Translations under genes and position numbers: made by a program | Part shown: piece after piece, positions 18,114-26,903 of the stretch | Layout: each line of letters begins with the position of its first letter | Position numbering within the stretch: position 1 is the first letter of the stretch | Source of the DNA: Bacteroides intestinalis DSM 17393 | GTDB taxonomy: Bacteria; Bacteroidota; Bacteroidia; Bacteroidales; Bacteroidaceae | Direction of reading: 5' to 3' | NCBI RefSeq assembly: GCF_000172175.1 | Contig: NZ_ABJL02000007.1 | Location: 868,001 to 932,000 of the forward strand | Length of the DNA stretch: 64,000 bases | The notes under the pieces: model-generated | Databases searched by the model: none | Seen by the model: only the letters and a program-made list of their open reading frames with translations | Told to the model about the DNA's origin: nothing

Positions 18114-18205
18114 TTGACCTTGGTTAACAAGCCTATCAACCTTGGTTGACGAGCCGATTAACCTTGGTTGATAGGCTTGTTAGCCAAGGTTAATACTCGG
18201 TAGTG
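18114..18205. repeat. four 22-bp repeat units forming a large inverted repeat
   Basis: CCTTGGTT recurs at 18118, 18140 and 18162, and a CCAAGGTT variant occurs at 18184, so the period is exactly 22 bp. The outer units are also inverted: AACAAGCCTATCAACC (18126-18141) is complementary to GGTTGATAGGCTTGTT (18166-18181), and the match extends outwards to 18114 and 18193 with two mismatches. The transcript could fold into a stem of about 28 bp with a 24-nt loop. A terminator, an mRNA 3'-end stabiliser and a protein-binding array are all possible. Confidence 0.75.
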
Positions 18206-18525
18206 TTTACTGTGGGGATGCAAAACCAACTGGGCAAAAAGAAATAATCAACGGCTTAGTGCTGATTCTCTGCATGAGCAGAATGTCAATACCTGCTCTT
18301 CTTTGCATATCAAATGATACATGATATGAAAACTCCTCTCGGTTCAATTATGGCTTGTACAAGTCTTCTTCATAGTGGCAAGACGGATATATATACCATT
18401 AAGGACAAATGGTTTATGATGATGTTGTGATGATAGTTCATTACATAGCGTTTCCTTATTTGGCTATTCCGTCGACAAAACTTCCCCTTTCGTAGATTTT
18501 ATTTTCAGCTCTTCTTTCTCTCCCT

Positions 18526-18533
18526 TACATTTG
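18526..18533 (+). promoter_or_regulatory. -7 promoter element for the Spy-like gene
   Basis: TACATTTG matches the Bacteroidetes consensus TAnnTTTG, 25 bp before the ATG at 18559. No clear -33 TTTG is present. Confidence 0.55.
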
Positions 18534-18558
18534 CATCGTAATAAAAAAATGACGCAAA

Positions 18559-19095
18559 ATGAAAAGTACCGGAAGATTATGGTTATTAGCTGTATGTCTG
18601 TTGTGTGGACTGGTCTGTACGCAAGCGCAGGAACAGGAAAAGAAGCAATTGCCTCGTGAAGTTCCCTCACCGAAAAAGGTCGCCCGTAAAATGACGGACC
18701 GGATGAAAGAAGAACTGCAATTGACAGACAAGCAATATGACAAGCTGTACAAGCTGAATCTGAAGGAACAACAAGAACATTTTGCAACCATGACTGAAAG
18801 AGGAAGCGGCCAGCGTCCTTCAATGGGAGGAGGTTTTGGAATGGGCGGCGGTCGCCCGCCAATGGATGGTGGAATGGGCCCCGGTATGGGAGGCGGTCGT
18901 CCGCCAATGGGAGCTCCAGGTGAACGTCCTGTAATGGAAAAGGACAATGTGGAGAAGATGCAGAAAGCTGCTGCCAAGAAGGAAAAGAAAATCAAGAAAA
19001 TCCTGACGGCGGAACAATATGCAAAGTGGCAGGAAATGTGCCAACCACAAGAACCACCCCAACCACAGGATCATCCCCACAAGCCAAATTTGTAG
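18559..19095 (+). CDS. secreted Spy/CpxP-like protein with Gly/Met/Pro-rich repeats (DUF4890-like)
   Basis: A 178-residue protein with a signal peptide ending at CTQAQ. Two helical segments flank a low-complexity stretch: KMTDRMKEELQLTDKQYDKLYKLNLKEQQ near residues 45-75 and KKILTAEQYAKWQEM near 148-162, both with the LTxxQ-type pattern of Spy/CpxP periplasmic proteins. Between them are repeats of GGGRPPM and GMGGG. The end is Pro/His-rich (QPQEPPQPQDHPHKPN). It is a single gene with its own promoter and terminator, so it is probably independent of the PULs. A periplasmic chaperone or metal-linked stress role is inferred from the family only. Confidence 0.75.
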   Translation: MKSTGRLWLLAVCLLCGLVCTQAQEQEKKQLPREVPSPKKVARKMTDRMKEELQLTDKQYDKLYKLNLKEQQEHFATMTERGSGQRPSMGGGFGMGGGRPPMDGGMGPGMGGGRPPMGAPGERPVMEKDNVEKMQKAAAKKEKKIKKILTAEQYAKWQEMCQPQEPPQPQDHPHKPNL

Positions 19096-19138
19096 AGACT
19101 CTCTCTAAATAGCGTTTTTTCATGTATTATTGACTGTG

Positions 19139-19179
19139 CCGTTCCACCCCCGTGAGGGGAGGGGACGGTTTTCTTTTTA
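19139..19179 (+). terminator. rho-independent terminator after the Spy-like gene
   Basis: A GC-rich hairpin pairs CCGTTCCACCCCC with GGGGAGGGGACGG (imperfect, tetraloop GTGA), followed by TTTTCTTTTT. It lies 44 bp after the stop codon. Confidence 0.85.
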
Positions 19180-19209
19180 TGGGAATCTTTATCAGATATA
19201 TTTTTTCTA

Positions 19210-19217
19210 TATCTTTG
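19210..19217 (+). promoter_or_regulatory. -7 promoter element for the hybrid two-component regulator
   Basis: TATCTTTG matches TAnnTTTG. Transcription would begin near 19223, leaving a leader of about 13 nt to the ATG at 19236 or 28 nt to the ATG at 19251. Confidence 0.6.
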
Positions 19218-19235
19218 CATCACTGATAATCTAAT

Positions 19236-22200
19236 ATGGAAAACATAACAATGAAATTGTCAACGATCAAAGTGATAAGACTCTTGCTGTTTATTGTCTT
19301 ATTGCTTAACTCCCCGCTTCATGCACAAGATCACTATGCGTTTACTCCCATCGATTGCAGTGACGGACTTTCGGGCAACAGAGTCCGCAATATCATTCAG
19401 TTGCGGGATGGGCGCATTGCAATCAATGCCAATGAGATCGTCAGCATCTACGATGGAACTTCTTTTCAATATTTCCATTATAATAAAAGTAACATAATTC
19501 CTCTTAATGACTATGCCGGGCATCATCGCATTTATGTGAATGAGGGCTATATTTATATCAAAGACTGGTATAAGCTAATGGCCATCAACATTAATGAAGA
19601 ACGCTTTGAACAGCATTTGGACGATCTGTTTAAGTCTTATGGTGTAAAGGGGGCGTTGGTGAACTTCTTTGTGGATGAGGCAGGTAATTATTGGATGCTG
19701 ACGGATGATGATGTACTGCTGTACAGGGATTATGCCGGTGGGAAGACTGTTGAGTTTTTGAAGAATGTTTCAATGAACGGAGATGTACGTGACAGGCTTT
19801 TGGATATAGCGGTAGTAAATCAACAAGTCTTTTTGTTCTACAATTCAAGTCTCATGGTCTGTTATGATCTGGAAACATCCAGAGAATTGTATCGGGAATA
19901 TGCACTGGATGAAAAGCAGGACAGGTCTGCTACTCTGTTGGTTGTCCCCCGGGGAAAGTACTTGTACTATTTGATGAATGGACGAAAGACTGAAGCTTTA
20001 CGTTTTGATATTGAACTGCGTAAGTGGGAAGTAATATTAGAAACTGAATATAGGCTGAATGTGCTTTCTGTAGGCAAAGAGCACGATATATGGATAACTA
20101 GTCAGGCTGGCCTGTGGGTGTGTGACGAAAAACTGCAAAACAAACAATTTATCCCTACGCTGGAATTTGTAGATGGTAAAGAGATAAAAACGGAAGTCAG
20201 TACAGTCTTTAATGATAACCAGGGAGGAACTTGGATCGGGACTTTGGACAGAGGAATATGTTATTACCATCCTAATCGTTTCAAATTTAAAAATGTAGGT
20301 AAAGTGTTTTTCCCTAATATTGATCAGAATGGGGAAGTTAGTGTGTCGTGTTTTGTAGAAGATGCTCATGGTGGAATCCTGGTAGGTACCCGCCAGGGAC
20401 TTTTACGGTACTCTTTATCTGAGAGCAAATTATCTTTTGAGGCAGGATTGCCCCGCAATTTACGGTGTAACGGGTTAACTAAAGATAGCCGGCAGCGGAT
20501 ATGGCTTTCATCGGTTGAGGCACTGTTCTGTATTCAGAATGGAAAGAGCAGAAGTTATCCTGTACGTGATGTAGCAAAGGTATTTGAAGCACCGGATAAG
20601 AACCTGTACATCTGTTCATATATAGATGGCCTGTGTCTTTTGAATCCTGATACTGGAGAACTTAAGAAGATAGAGGAAAGTGAAGGGCGACAAATCAACT
20701 CCGTTTCGCAGATCAGGAATTATAAAGAGGGCATGCTGATAGGAATCTGCAATTTAGGATTGTTTACCTATGATTATAAAAAGCAGGTTCTGACGGCACC
20801 GGTGTTTAAAGATAAAAAGGCCTGGCAAGATTTCTACGATCTTCATCATTATTCCGATCTGTATGTAGATAGCCGTAATTTGATTTGGCTTGCCACACAG
20901 GATGGCCTGATAGTCTGGAATCCGAAGAATGAAGAGATTAGGATGTTTTATATGGAAAACGGTTTGGTAAACAATAGTATACAGGCAATATCCGAAGATC
21001 GTCACCACGTGATGTGGATTACTACTTCTTATGGAATATCTTGTGTGAATGTAGTTCAGGAAGGAGGAAGAACAGAATACTCTTTTTCCAACTTTAATCA
21101 TAGTGATGGAGTGATAGAACGGGAATTCTTGGAAAGATCCGTATATGTAACGAAGGATGATGTAATTCTGATGGGAGGAATTGATGGTTTCAACGAATTC
21201 CGAATTAATAAACTGCCTCCGGTGAAACAAGATATGAAACCTCTCTTCGTGAACTTTCATCTTTTCGGGAAAAAGGTGGAGATGGATAAGGCTTATGATG
21301 GCAATGTACTATTGAGCGAGCCTGTAAGCGCAACTCAAAAGATTATCTTGAATTATGACCAGAACTTTGTATCATTTGATTTCTCTGCACTGAACTATAT
21401 CAATAGATCACAGACTCACTATCGCTACCGGCTGACGGGGTTGGATAAGGAGTGGCACGAAATAGTTTCTCCTACAGGGACAGGAACTGCCTCTTATGCC
21501 AATCTTCCTTCGGGTACGTATGATCTGGAAGTATATGCGGCAAACAACAGTAAGCAGTGGGGAAGTAACTGTGCAACTATACAAATCATTGTAAAGGACC
21601 CGTATTGGAAAACTCCTTTGGCTTATTTCATTTATTGCCTGTTGATTGCCCTTTCCATATATTGGGCTCTTTACAGTTATTTGCGAATGAATAAGAGGAA
21701 GTTGCAAAAAGCTCAGGAAGAAGAACTGAATCAAATGAAATTTCGCTTCTTTACCAATATAAGCCATGAATTCCGCACACCGCTGACTCTGATCATAACC
21801 CCATTGGAATCTCTTATTAAGGAAGTCGGCGACATAGCCCTGAAAAAGAGATTACAATCCATTTACCGTAATTCCAAAGAACTGTTGGACCTCGTCAATC
21901 AATTGTTGGACTTCAGGCGTTTGGAGGTTCATGGAGAGAAGCTGTTTCTTGTTAAGGGGAATATAGCGGAGTTTGTGTCTTCGATAAAATCCTCTTTTGA
22001 TTATCTGGCTCAGGAAAAGGAGATTTCTTTTGAGATAGATGATAAGATTGCAGAAGATTTATATATAAGTTTCGACCGTGAGAAGATACAAAAGGTACTG
22101 AATAATCTATTGTCTAATGCATTCAAGTTCACACCTGCAGGAGGTATGGTGACGATAACTCTCGATACTTGTAAGGAACCGGACGGGGTACAGTACTTCC

Positions 22201-23282
22201 GTCTTTCCGTGAAAGATACCGGAGCAGGGATTCCTCGAAAGAACCTTTCCCATATTTTTGAGCGTTTCTATCAAGTGAAAGAGGAAGAAGATAAAATAGG
22301 TAGTGGAATCGGTCTTCATCTGGTGAAAGAGTATGTAGAGTTGCATTCCGGAAAGATAGAAGTGGAGAGTGAAGTAAATAAAGGCAGTTTGTTTACTGTA
22401 TATCTACCTGTGCGTACTGATGTAGAAGTGGATACGGAGTTACCGAAAGAGGAAAATACTTTCATCGGGGATGAATTGAATCCTGATGTGGAAAGTGATC
22501 AGGACCTGCAAACGGATAAAGAGTACACTATACTTCTGGTTGAAGATAATAAAGAATTCCGGCATTACATGTTTGAACTGCTTTCCAAGAAATACAATGT
22601 ATTGGAAGCCGGTGATGGGGAAGAAGGAGAACGGATTGCTACTACAAAGTTTCCCGATTTGATAATCAGTGATATCATGATGCCGAAGGTGGATGGTCTG
22701 GAGTTATGTAAACGCATCAAGTCCAATATACAGGTGTCGCATATCCCTGTCATATTACTGACTGCCCGTTCTACGGACGAAAGTAAATTGTTCGGGTACG
22801 AATCCGGTGCGGATGAATATATATCCAAACCGTTTAATCTGGATATTCTGTTATTGAGAATACAGAAACTGATAAACGAAGAGAAAGCCCGTCAGAGATC
22901 TTTTTCACAGGGAATAAATATTAATCCGGGAGAGGTTACCATCACTTCTATTGATGAACAGTTTATAGAGAAGGTTTGCGCATTGATTCAAAAGAATATA
23001 GATAATCCCGAATATTCAGTAGAGAAGCTGAGTGCTGATGTTGGGATGGAGCGTACGGTACTATATCGTAAATTGAATGCTATTGCCGGCCAGACTCCTT
23101 CTGATTTTATCCGTTCCATTCGTTTGAAGCATGCTGCTCAATTGCTGAATAAAGGATATCAGGTAGGTGAAGTGGCCGATATGGTTGGTTTCAATACTCC
23201 TAAATATTTCACAAAGTACTTCAAACAGGCGTTTGGTGTAACGCCTTCGCAGTATAAGACTAATATGACTGGGGAGAGTTGA
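19236..23282 (+). CDS. hybrid two-component system regulator (one-protein sensor kinase and AraC-type response regulator)
   Basis: A 1,348-residue inner-membrane regulator that senses a glycan fragment in the periplasm and controls PUL genes. In order: signal peptide (ends LHAQD); Reg_prop propeller repeats to about residue 690 (IWLSS, IWLATQDGL, MWITTSYGI blades); Y_Y_Y domain to about 785; one membrane helix at about 794-816; histidine kinase with His844 in NISHEFRTPLT and ATP-binding motifs NNLLSNAFKFTP and DTGAGIP; receiver domain from about 1097 with phospho-acceptor Asp1146 in ISDIMMPKVDG; and an AraC-type DNA-binding domain from about 1245 to 1343. ATG 19251 is an alternative start. 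It lies upstream of the PUL B SusC gene, its most likely target. Confidence 0.95.
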   Translation: MENITMKLSTIKVIRLLLFIVLLLNSPLHAQDHYAFTPIDCSDGLSGNRVRNIIQLRDGRIAINANEIVSIYDGTSFQYFHYNKSNIIPLNDYAGHHRIYVNEGYIYIKDWYKLMAININEERFEQHLDDLFKSYGVKGALVNFFVDEAGNYWMLTDDDVLLYRDYAGGKTVEFLKNVSMNGDVRDRLLDIAVVNQQVFLFYNSSLMVCYDLETSRELYREYALDEKQDRSATLLVVPRGKYLYYLMNGRKTEALRFDIELRKWEVILETEYRLNVLSVGKEHDIWITSQAGLWVCDEKLQNKQFIPTLEFVDGKEIKTEVSTVFNDNQGGTWIGTLDRGICYYHPNRFKFKNVGKVFFPNIDQNGEVSVSCFVEDAHGGILVGTRQGLLRYSLSESKLSFEAGLPRNLRCNGLTKDSRQRIWLSSVEALFCIQNGKSRSYPVRDVAKVFEAPDKNLYICSYIDGLCLLNPDTGELKKIEESEGRQINSVSQIRNYKEGMLIGICNLGLFTYDYKKQVLTAPVFKDKKAWQDFYDLHHYSDLYVDSRNLIWLATQDGLIVWNPKNEEIRMFYMENGLVNNSIQAISEDRHHVMWITTSYGISCVNVVQEGGRTEYSFSNFNHSDGVIEREFLERSVYVTKDDVILMGGIDGFNEFRINKLPPVKQDMKPLFVNFHLFGKKVEMDKAYDGNVLLSEPVSATQKIILNYDQNFVSFDFSALNYINRSQTHYRYRLTGLDKEWHEIVSPTGTGTASYANLPSGTYDLEVYAANNSKQWGSNCATIQIIVKDPYWKTPLAYFIYCLLIALSIYWALYSYLRMNKRKLQKAQEEELNQMKFRFFTNISHEFRTPLTLIITPLESLIKEVGDIALKKRLQSIYRNSKELLDLVNQLLDFRRLEVHGEKLFLVKGNIAEFVSSIKSSFDYLAQEKEISFEIDDKIAEDLYISFDREKIQKVLNNLLSNAFKFTPAGGMVTITLDTCKEPDGVQYFRLSVKDTGAGIPRKNLSHIFERFYQVKEEEDKIGSGIGLHLVKEYVELHSGKIEVESEVNKGSLFTVYLPVRTDVEVDTELPKEENTFIGDELNPDVESDQDLQTDKEYTILLVEDNKEFRHYMFELLSKKYNVLEAGDGEEGERIATTKFPDLIISDIMMPKVDGLELCKRIKSNIQVSHIPVILLTARSTDESKLFGYESGADEYISKPFNLDILLLRIQKLINEEKARQRSFSQGININPGEVTITSIDEQFIEKVCALIQKNIDNPEYSVEKLSADVGMERTVLYRKLNAIAGQTPSDFIRSIRLKHAAQLLNKGYQVGEVADMVGFNTPKYFTKYFKQAFGVTPSQYKTNMTGES

Positions 23283-23314
23283 TTCATAACTTTCGGGTTA
23301 TGAGCAAAATGTGA

Positions 23315-23395
23315 TAAGGTGATAGGGTGATAAAGTGATAGCGGGATAACGCTCTGTGATATATAGCGCAGCCACTTTATCACCCTATCACCTTA
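23315..23395. repeat. 23-bp perfect inverted repeat built from GTGATA units; likely terminator
   Basis: 23315-23337 is exactly complementary to 23373-23395, with a 35-bp loop. The left arm is made of iterated GTGATA(A/G) words, and a further TTATCAC copy stands at 23401-23407. The element follows the regulator stop codon by 32 bp, so it probably ends or stabilises that transcript. No long T run follows. Confidence 0.7.
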
Positions 23396-23467
23396 CCGCC
23401 TTATCACTCTTTTATTCCTTTCTTTTCCGATTAGTGTAATTAGTCGTATCTTATTGAATGTCGGTTT

Positions 23468-23485
23468 TTGCCAGTTAACTGGCAA
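23468..23485. promoter_or_regulatory. 18-bp perfect palindrome, candidate operator
   Basis: TTGCCAGTTAACTGGCAA is a perfect palindrome centred about 127 bp upstream of the predicted SusC transcription start. It is a candidate binding site for a dimeric regulator such as the hybrid two-component protein, though AraC-type proteins usually bind direct repeats. Confidence 0.5.
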
Positions 23486-23588
23486 GATTCAGGTAAACCC
23501 CTTGCCTACTGTGCATTTTTCCTTTGAAAACAACGAAATGTACCCTAAAAAGCAACAAGCTGACCCCTACTCAGAGTCGTCTTCCCGG

Positions 23589-23596
23589 TACTTTTG
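23589..23596 (+). promoter_or_regulatory. -7 promoter element for the PUL B SusC operon
   Basis: TACTTTTG matches TAnnTTTG. No -33 TTTG lies at the normal distance, which fits a promoter that needs an activator. The leader to the ATG would be about 120 nt. Confidence 0.6.
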
Positions 23597-23724
23597 CAAT
23601 TGAAATAACCGAGTATTAACCCATAAATCAATTGCCATGGAAAATGCACCTTAAAAGTCGTATCATGTTTTTTACCTTTATTTCTAACTTTAATTAATTA
23701 ACCGTTTTATGAATTATTTAATGC

Positions 23725-26700
23725 ATGAAAAATCATAATCTGTTTTTAACACCAGATTACCGGTATCGTTTACCGGAATCTAATTTTAAGAAACTAATAC
23801 TTTCACTGATTATCCTTCTGAGTTTTGTTCATGTGGCAGCACAGAATAATATAAATATCAGTGGAACTGTTGTGGATGATCAGGGGGAAGCTGTGATAGG
23901 AGCCAGTGTAGTTGCTCAGAAAAGTAAGAATGGTACAATAACCGATGTGGAAGGTAATTTTAAACTGTCGGTTCGTTCTAATGATGTCCTGACTATCTCT
24001 TTTATAGGATATATCACCCAAACAGTTCCGGTGTCCGGCAAAAACAATATTGTTGTGACACTGAAAGAAAATAGTATGTTGCTGGATGAAGTAGTAGTCA
24101 CTGGTTTTGGACTTGCCCAGAAGAAGGCTTCTGTTACGGGTGCAATTTCTTCTGTGGGTGCACAGGAATTGGCGCATGCAAAGTCGGTAACGGCTACAGG
24201 TGCACTGGTAGGTAAGCTCCCCGGTGTAAATTTCCGTCAGGATAACGGACGTCCGGGTGCCGCTCCCAATATCCAGATCAGAAACATGGGAACGCCCTTA
24301 ATCATTATTGACGGTGTGCAGAAAGATTCCGGTAACCTGAATAACCTGGATTTTAATGATATCGAATCTGTTTCTGTATTGAAGGATGCTTCGGCGGCTA
24401 TTTATGGTATGCAGGCCGCTAATGGTGTAGTGGTAATTACTACCAAAAGAGGACAGAAGAACCAAAAGTTGAAAGTCAATGTGAATGGGTATTATGGATG
24501 GCAGTTACCTTCTAACTATCCGAAACCCGCTTCGGCAGAAGATTATCTGGCAGCTATCATACAAACTGAAACTATAAATGGAACTCCGAGAACCGTTACG
24601 AAAGAAGAATACCAGAAATGGGTGGATAAGGTTGACGAAGAACATACCTCTTTCGACTGGTATAAATACATATGGGTAAGTGCTCCGCAATCCTATATCA
24701 ATGCCAATGTTTCTGGTGGAACGGAGAAAGTTAGATATTATTTAAGTTTAGGACATATTGATCAGGAAGGAAATATCAGAGGCTTTAACGGTTTCAACAG
24801 AACCAATATGCAGTCTAATATCGACATTGATATTACGAATAGGTTCAAAGTCGGTGTAGCAATTAACGGACGCATAGAGACTACCGATAATCCGGGATTG
24901 CCGGGTGACGACTATAATCTGCCTATCTATGGGGCTTATAACAACCTGCCGACTAAAAAGCCTTATGCCAATAATAATCCTAAGTATCCGGCTATATCGG
25001 CACCTTGGGCTCAAGACAGTTTCGGCTGGATGAATTATGAACATGCGGGGAGATATAAAGATCAGTGGAAGGTCATTCAGATTAACGGTACTGCCGAATA
25101 TGAAATACTGAAAGGCCTGAAAGCAAGAGGACTGTTCAGCTATTGGTTGGCAAACAGGAGACAGTCGAACCGGGAATACTCCTATAAATTCTATGAGTAT
25201 GACAAGGAAAATGATGTCTATAATGTTGTGGAAACAGGTACGGCACGTTATACGGAAAGAAGTATGGAGATGAAAGAAGAACTGACTTCCAATATTCAAC
25301 TGTCGTATGAAAATACGTTTGCACTTCATCATGTGAATGCGGTTGTGGGCTTTGAGGCAAAGAAAGGCACTTATCCAAGAATGTATGCATTGGGAAATCC
25401 TCCGGCAAACGGAATCCCTTATATTGATAAAACCAGTCTGTCTACTTTTACCGATGGTATTGGTAACCCGCAGACACGTATGGGATATATAGGTCGCCTG
25501 AACTACGACTACGCAAATAAGTACATCATCGAATTATCCGGTAGATATGATGGCTCTTACCGGTATAAACGGGGGAAACGTTGGGGATTCTTCCCATCGG
25601 CTTCTATCGGTTACCGGGTTACGGAAGAGAAGTTCTGGCAGGATGTCGATTTCCTGAAAGACAATATCACCAATCTGAAAATCCGTGCTTCTTATGGTGT
25701 GTTAGGTGAAGAATTGGGTACGGCTTTAAGCCATATTGTTGGCTATAATTATAATGACGGTGGTGCTGTGATTGACGGTGGGCTGGTTACCGGTAGTACT
25801 GTTACAGGATTAGCGACCGATAATATCACATGGGGTAAATCGAAGATACTGAATATCGGTATTGATCTGGGCTTCCTGGATAATCGCCTGAATGCTTCTT
25901 TTGACTATTTCAACAGAGATCAGACTGGATTGCTGGCAAGCCGTTATGATGTGCAGATCCCGGAAGAAGTGGGATTCTCACTGCCTCAGGAAAACCTGAA
26001 CTCTAATTATGCCAGGGGATTCGATGCCTCTGTGAATTGGAGAGACCGAATCGGAGATGTGAATTATACAGTAGGAGGTAATGTTACTTATTCACGTTGG
26101 TATGTGGGAGACCGGTACAAGCCCAGATTCTCCAGTGAATGGCAGAAGTTCCGTTATCAGGCAGGAAATATAACAGGACGCTATACGGATGTGGAGTTCT
26201 CGCTCGTTTCGGATGGACAATTCCAGAGTTGGGAAGAAATAGCAAATCACCCTATTGATCAGGACCATCAAGGTAATATAACTTTGAAGCCCGGTGATGC
26301 AAAATATAAAGATATGAATGGAGATGGCTTAATTAATGATGCTGACTGGCGTGCAATTGGTTATCGTAAAGGAGGTACTCCGTGGGTTAATTTTGCATTT
26401 AATTTGGCCTTAGATTGGAAGGGGATTGACTTCCGTGCAGATTTCGTAGGTGCGACTGCCTATACTTATGTTCAACAAGGTTTTTTGAGATACTTTGATT
26501 CTAATAAAAATCTATCTCAATATCTTTGGAATAATTCAACCAGACTCGTGGATATCTGGGATGCTGACAGTGGTTTTAATATTGGTAAATATCCGTTGGC
26601 TTTACGTACCCGGAATAGCAGTGATTGTACACATTGGCCTAGTGATTTCTGGTATACCAATATGACTTATCTGAAGATGAGAAATGTTGAAGTCGGTTAT

Positions 26701-26883
26701 ACCTTGCCTCAGAAATGGACGTCAAAGGTAGGGATATCTCGGTGTCGTTTTTATGTTTCAGGACAGAATCTGTTCTCATTGAAGAATATTGATATTGATA
26801 TTGATCCTGAAATTACTGCGGAGAACGGTATGGCTTATCCGAATATGAAAGTAGTGAACTTTGGTTTTTCCGTTGATTTTTAA
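23725..26883 (+). CDS. SusC-like TonB-dependent outer-membrane transporter
   Basis: A 1,052-residue complete receptor. A long N-terminus of about 22 residues precedes the hydrophobic signal segment (KKLILSLIILLSFVHVAAQ). Then come the carboxypeptidase-D-like regulatory domain (ISGTVVDDQGEAVIGASVV, about residues 45-130), a TonB-box-like region before LDEVVVTGFG, the plug (LPGVNFRQDNG, about 135-240) and a 22-strand barrel with the loop KDMNGDGLINDAD, ending in FGFSVDF. It imports the PUL B oligosaccharide. No other ATG precedes the signal segment, so the long N-terminus is probably real. The SusD partner starts 20 bp later. Confidence 0.96.
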   Translation: MKNHNLFLTPDYRYRLPESNFKKLILSLIILLSFVHVAAQNNINISGTVVDDQGEAVIGASVVAQKSKNGTITDVEGNFKLSVRSNDVLTISFIGYITQTVPVSGKNNIVVTLKENSMLLDEVVVTGFGLAQKKASVTGAISSVGAQELAHAKSVTATGALVGKLPGVNFRQDNGRPGAAPNIQIRNMGTPLIIIDGVQKDSGNLNNLDFNDIESVSVLKDASAAIYGMQAANGVVVITTKRGQKNQKLKVNVNGYYGWQLPSNYPKPASAEDYLAAIIQTETINGTPRTVTKEEYQKWVDKVDEEHTSFDWYKYIWVSAPQSYINANVSGGTEKVRYYLSLGHIDQEGNIRGFNGFNRTNMQSNIDIDITNRFKVGVAINGRIETTDNPGLPGDDYNLPIYGAYNNLPTKKPYANNNPKYPAISAPWAQDSFGWMNYEHAGRYKDQWKVIQINGTAEYEILKGLKARGLFSYWLANRRQSNREYSYKFYEYDKENDVYNVVETGTARYTERSMEMKEELTSNIQLSYENTFALHHVNAVVGFEAKKGTYPRMYALGNPPANGIPYIDKTSLSTFTDGIGNPQTRMGYIGRLNYDYANKYIIELSGRYDGSYRYKRGKRWGFFPSASIGYRVTEEKFWQDVDFLKDNITNLKIRASYGVLGEELGTALSHIVGYNYNDGGAVIDGGLVTGSTVTGLATDNITWGKSKILNIGIDLGFLDNRLNASFDYFNRDQTGLLASRYDVQIPEEVGFSLPQENLNSNYARGFDASVNWRDRIGDVNYTVGGNVTYSRWYVGDRYKPRFSSEWQKFRYQAGNITGRYTDVEFSLVSDGQFQSWEEIANHPIDQDHQGNITLKPGDAKYKDMNGDGLINDADWRAIGYRKGGTPWVNFAFNLALDWKGIDFRADFVGATAYTYVQQGFLRYFDSNKNLSQYLWNNSTRLVDIWDADSGFNIGKYPLALRTRNSSDCTHWPSDFWYTNMTYLKMRNVEVGYTLPQKWTSKVGISRCRFYVSGQNLFSLKNIDIDIDPEITAENGMAYPNMKVVNFGFSVDF

Positions 26884-26903
26884 TTACCTTTATACGTATC
26901 AAG

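Larger units (their letters stand above)
18006..18558. other. 553-bp intergenic region between PUL A and the Spy-like gene
   Basis: It holds the 22-bp repeat array at 18114-18205 and the -7 element at 18526. No convincing gene was found; a 34-codon frame at 18326-18430 has no ribosome site or recognisable product. The PUL A transcript probably ends in or near the repeat array. Confidence 0.6.
23283..23724. other. 442-bp regulatory region upstream of the PUL B SusC gene
   Basis: No gene is seen here. It contains a long inverted repeat after the regulator gene (23315-23395), an 18-bp perfect palindrome (23468-23485), a -7 promoter element (23589-23596) and a leader of about 120 nt before the SusC start. 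This arrangement suits a promoter controlled by the neighbouring hybrid regulator. Confidence 0.65.

Noticed and set aside
18114..18205. CRISPR array
   Set aside because: Units are 22 bp with no separate unique spacers, and no cas genes are present.
18326..18430. 34-codon frame in the PUL A/Spy spacer
   Set aside because: No ribosome-binding site or promoter and no recognisable sequence.
23283..23724. Invertible (phase-variable) promoter
   Set aside because: The inverted repeats here do not flank the promoter, and no recombinase gene is nearby.
24748..25332. 194-codon antisense frame inside the PUL B SusC gene
   Set aside because: Fully contained in a certain SusC gene; no domain or promoter.
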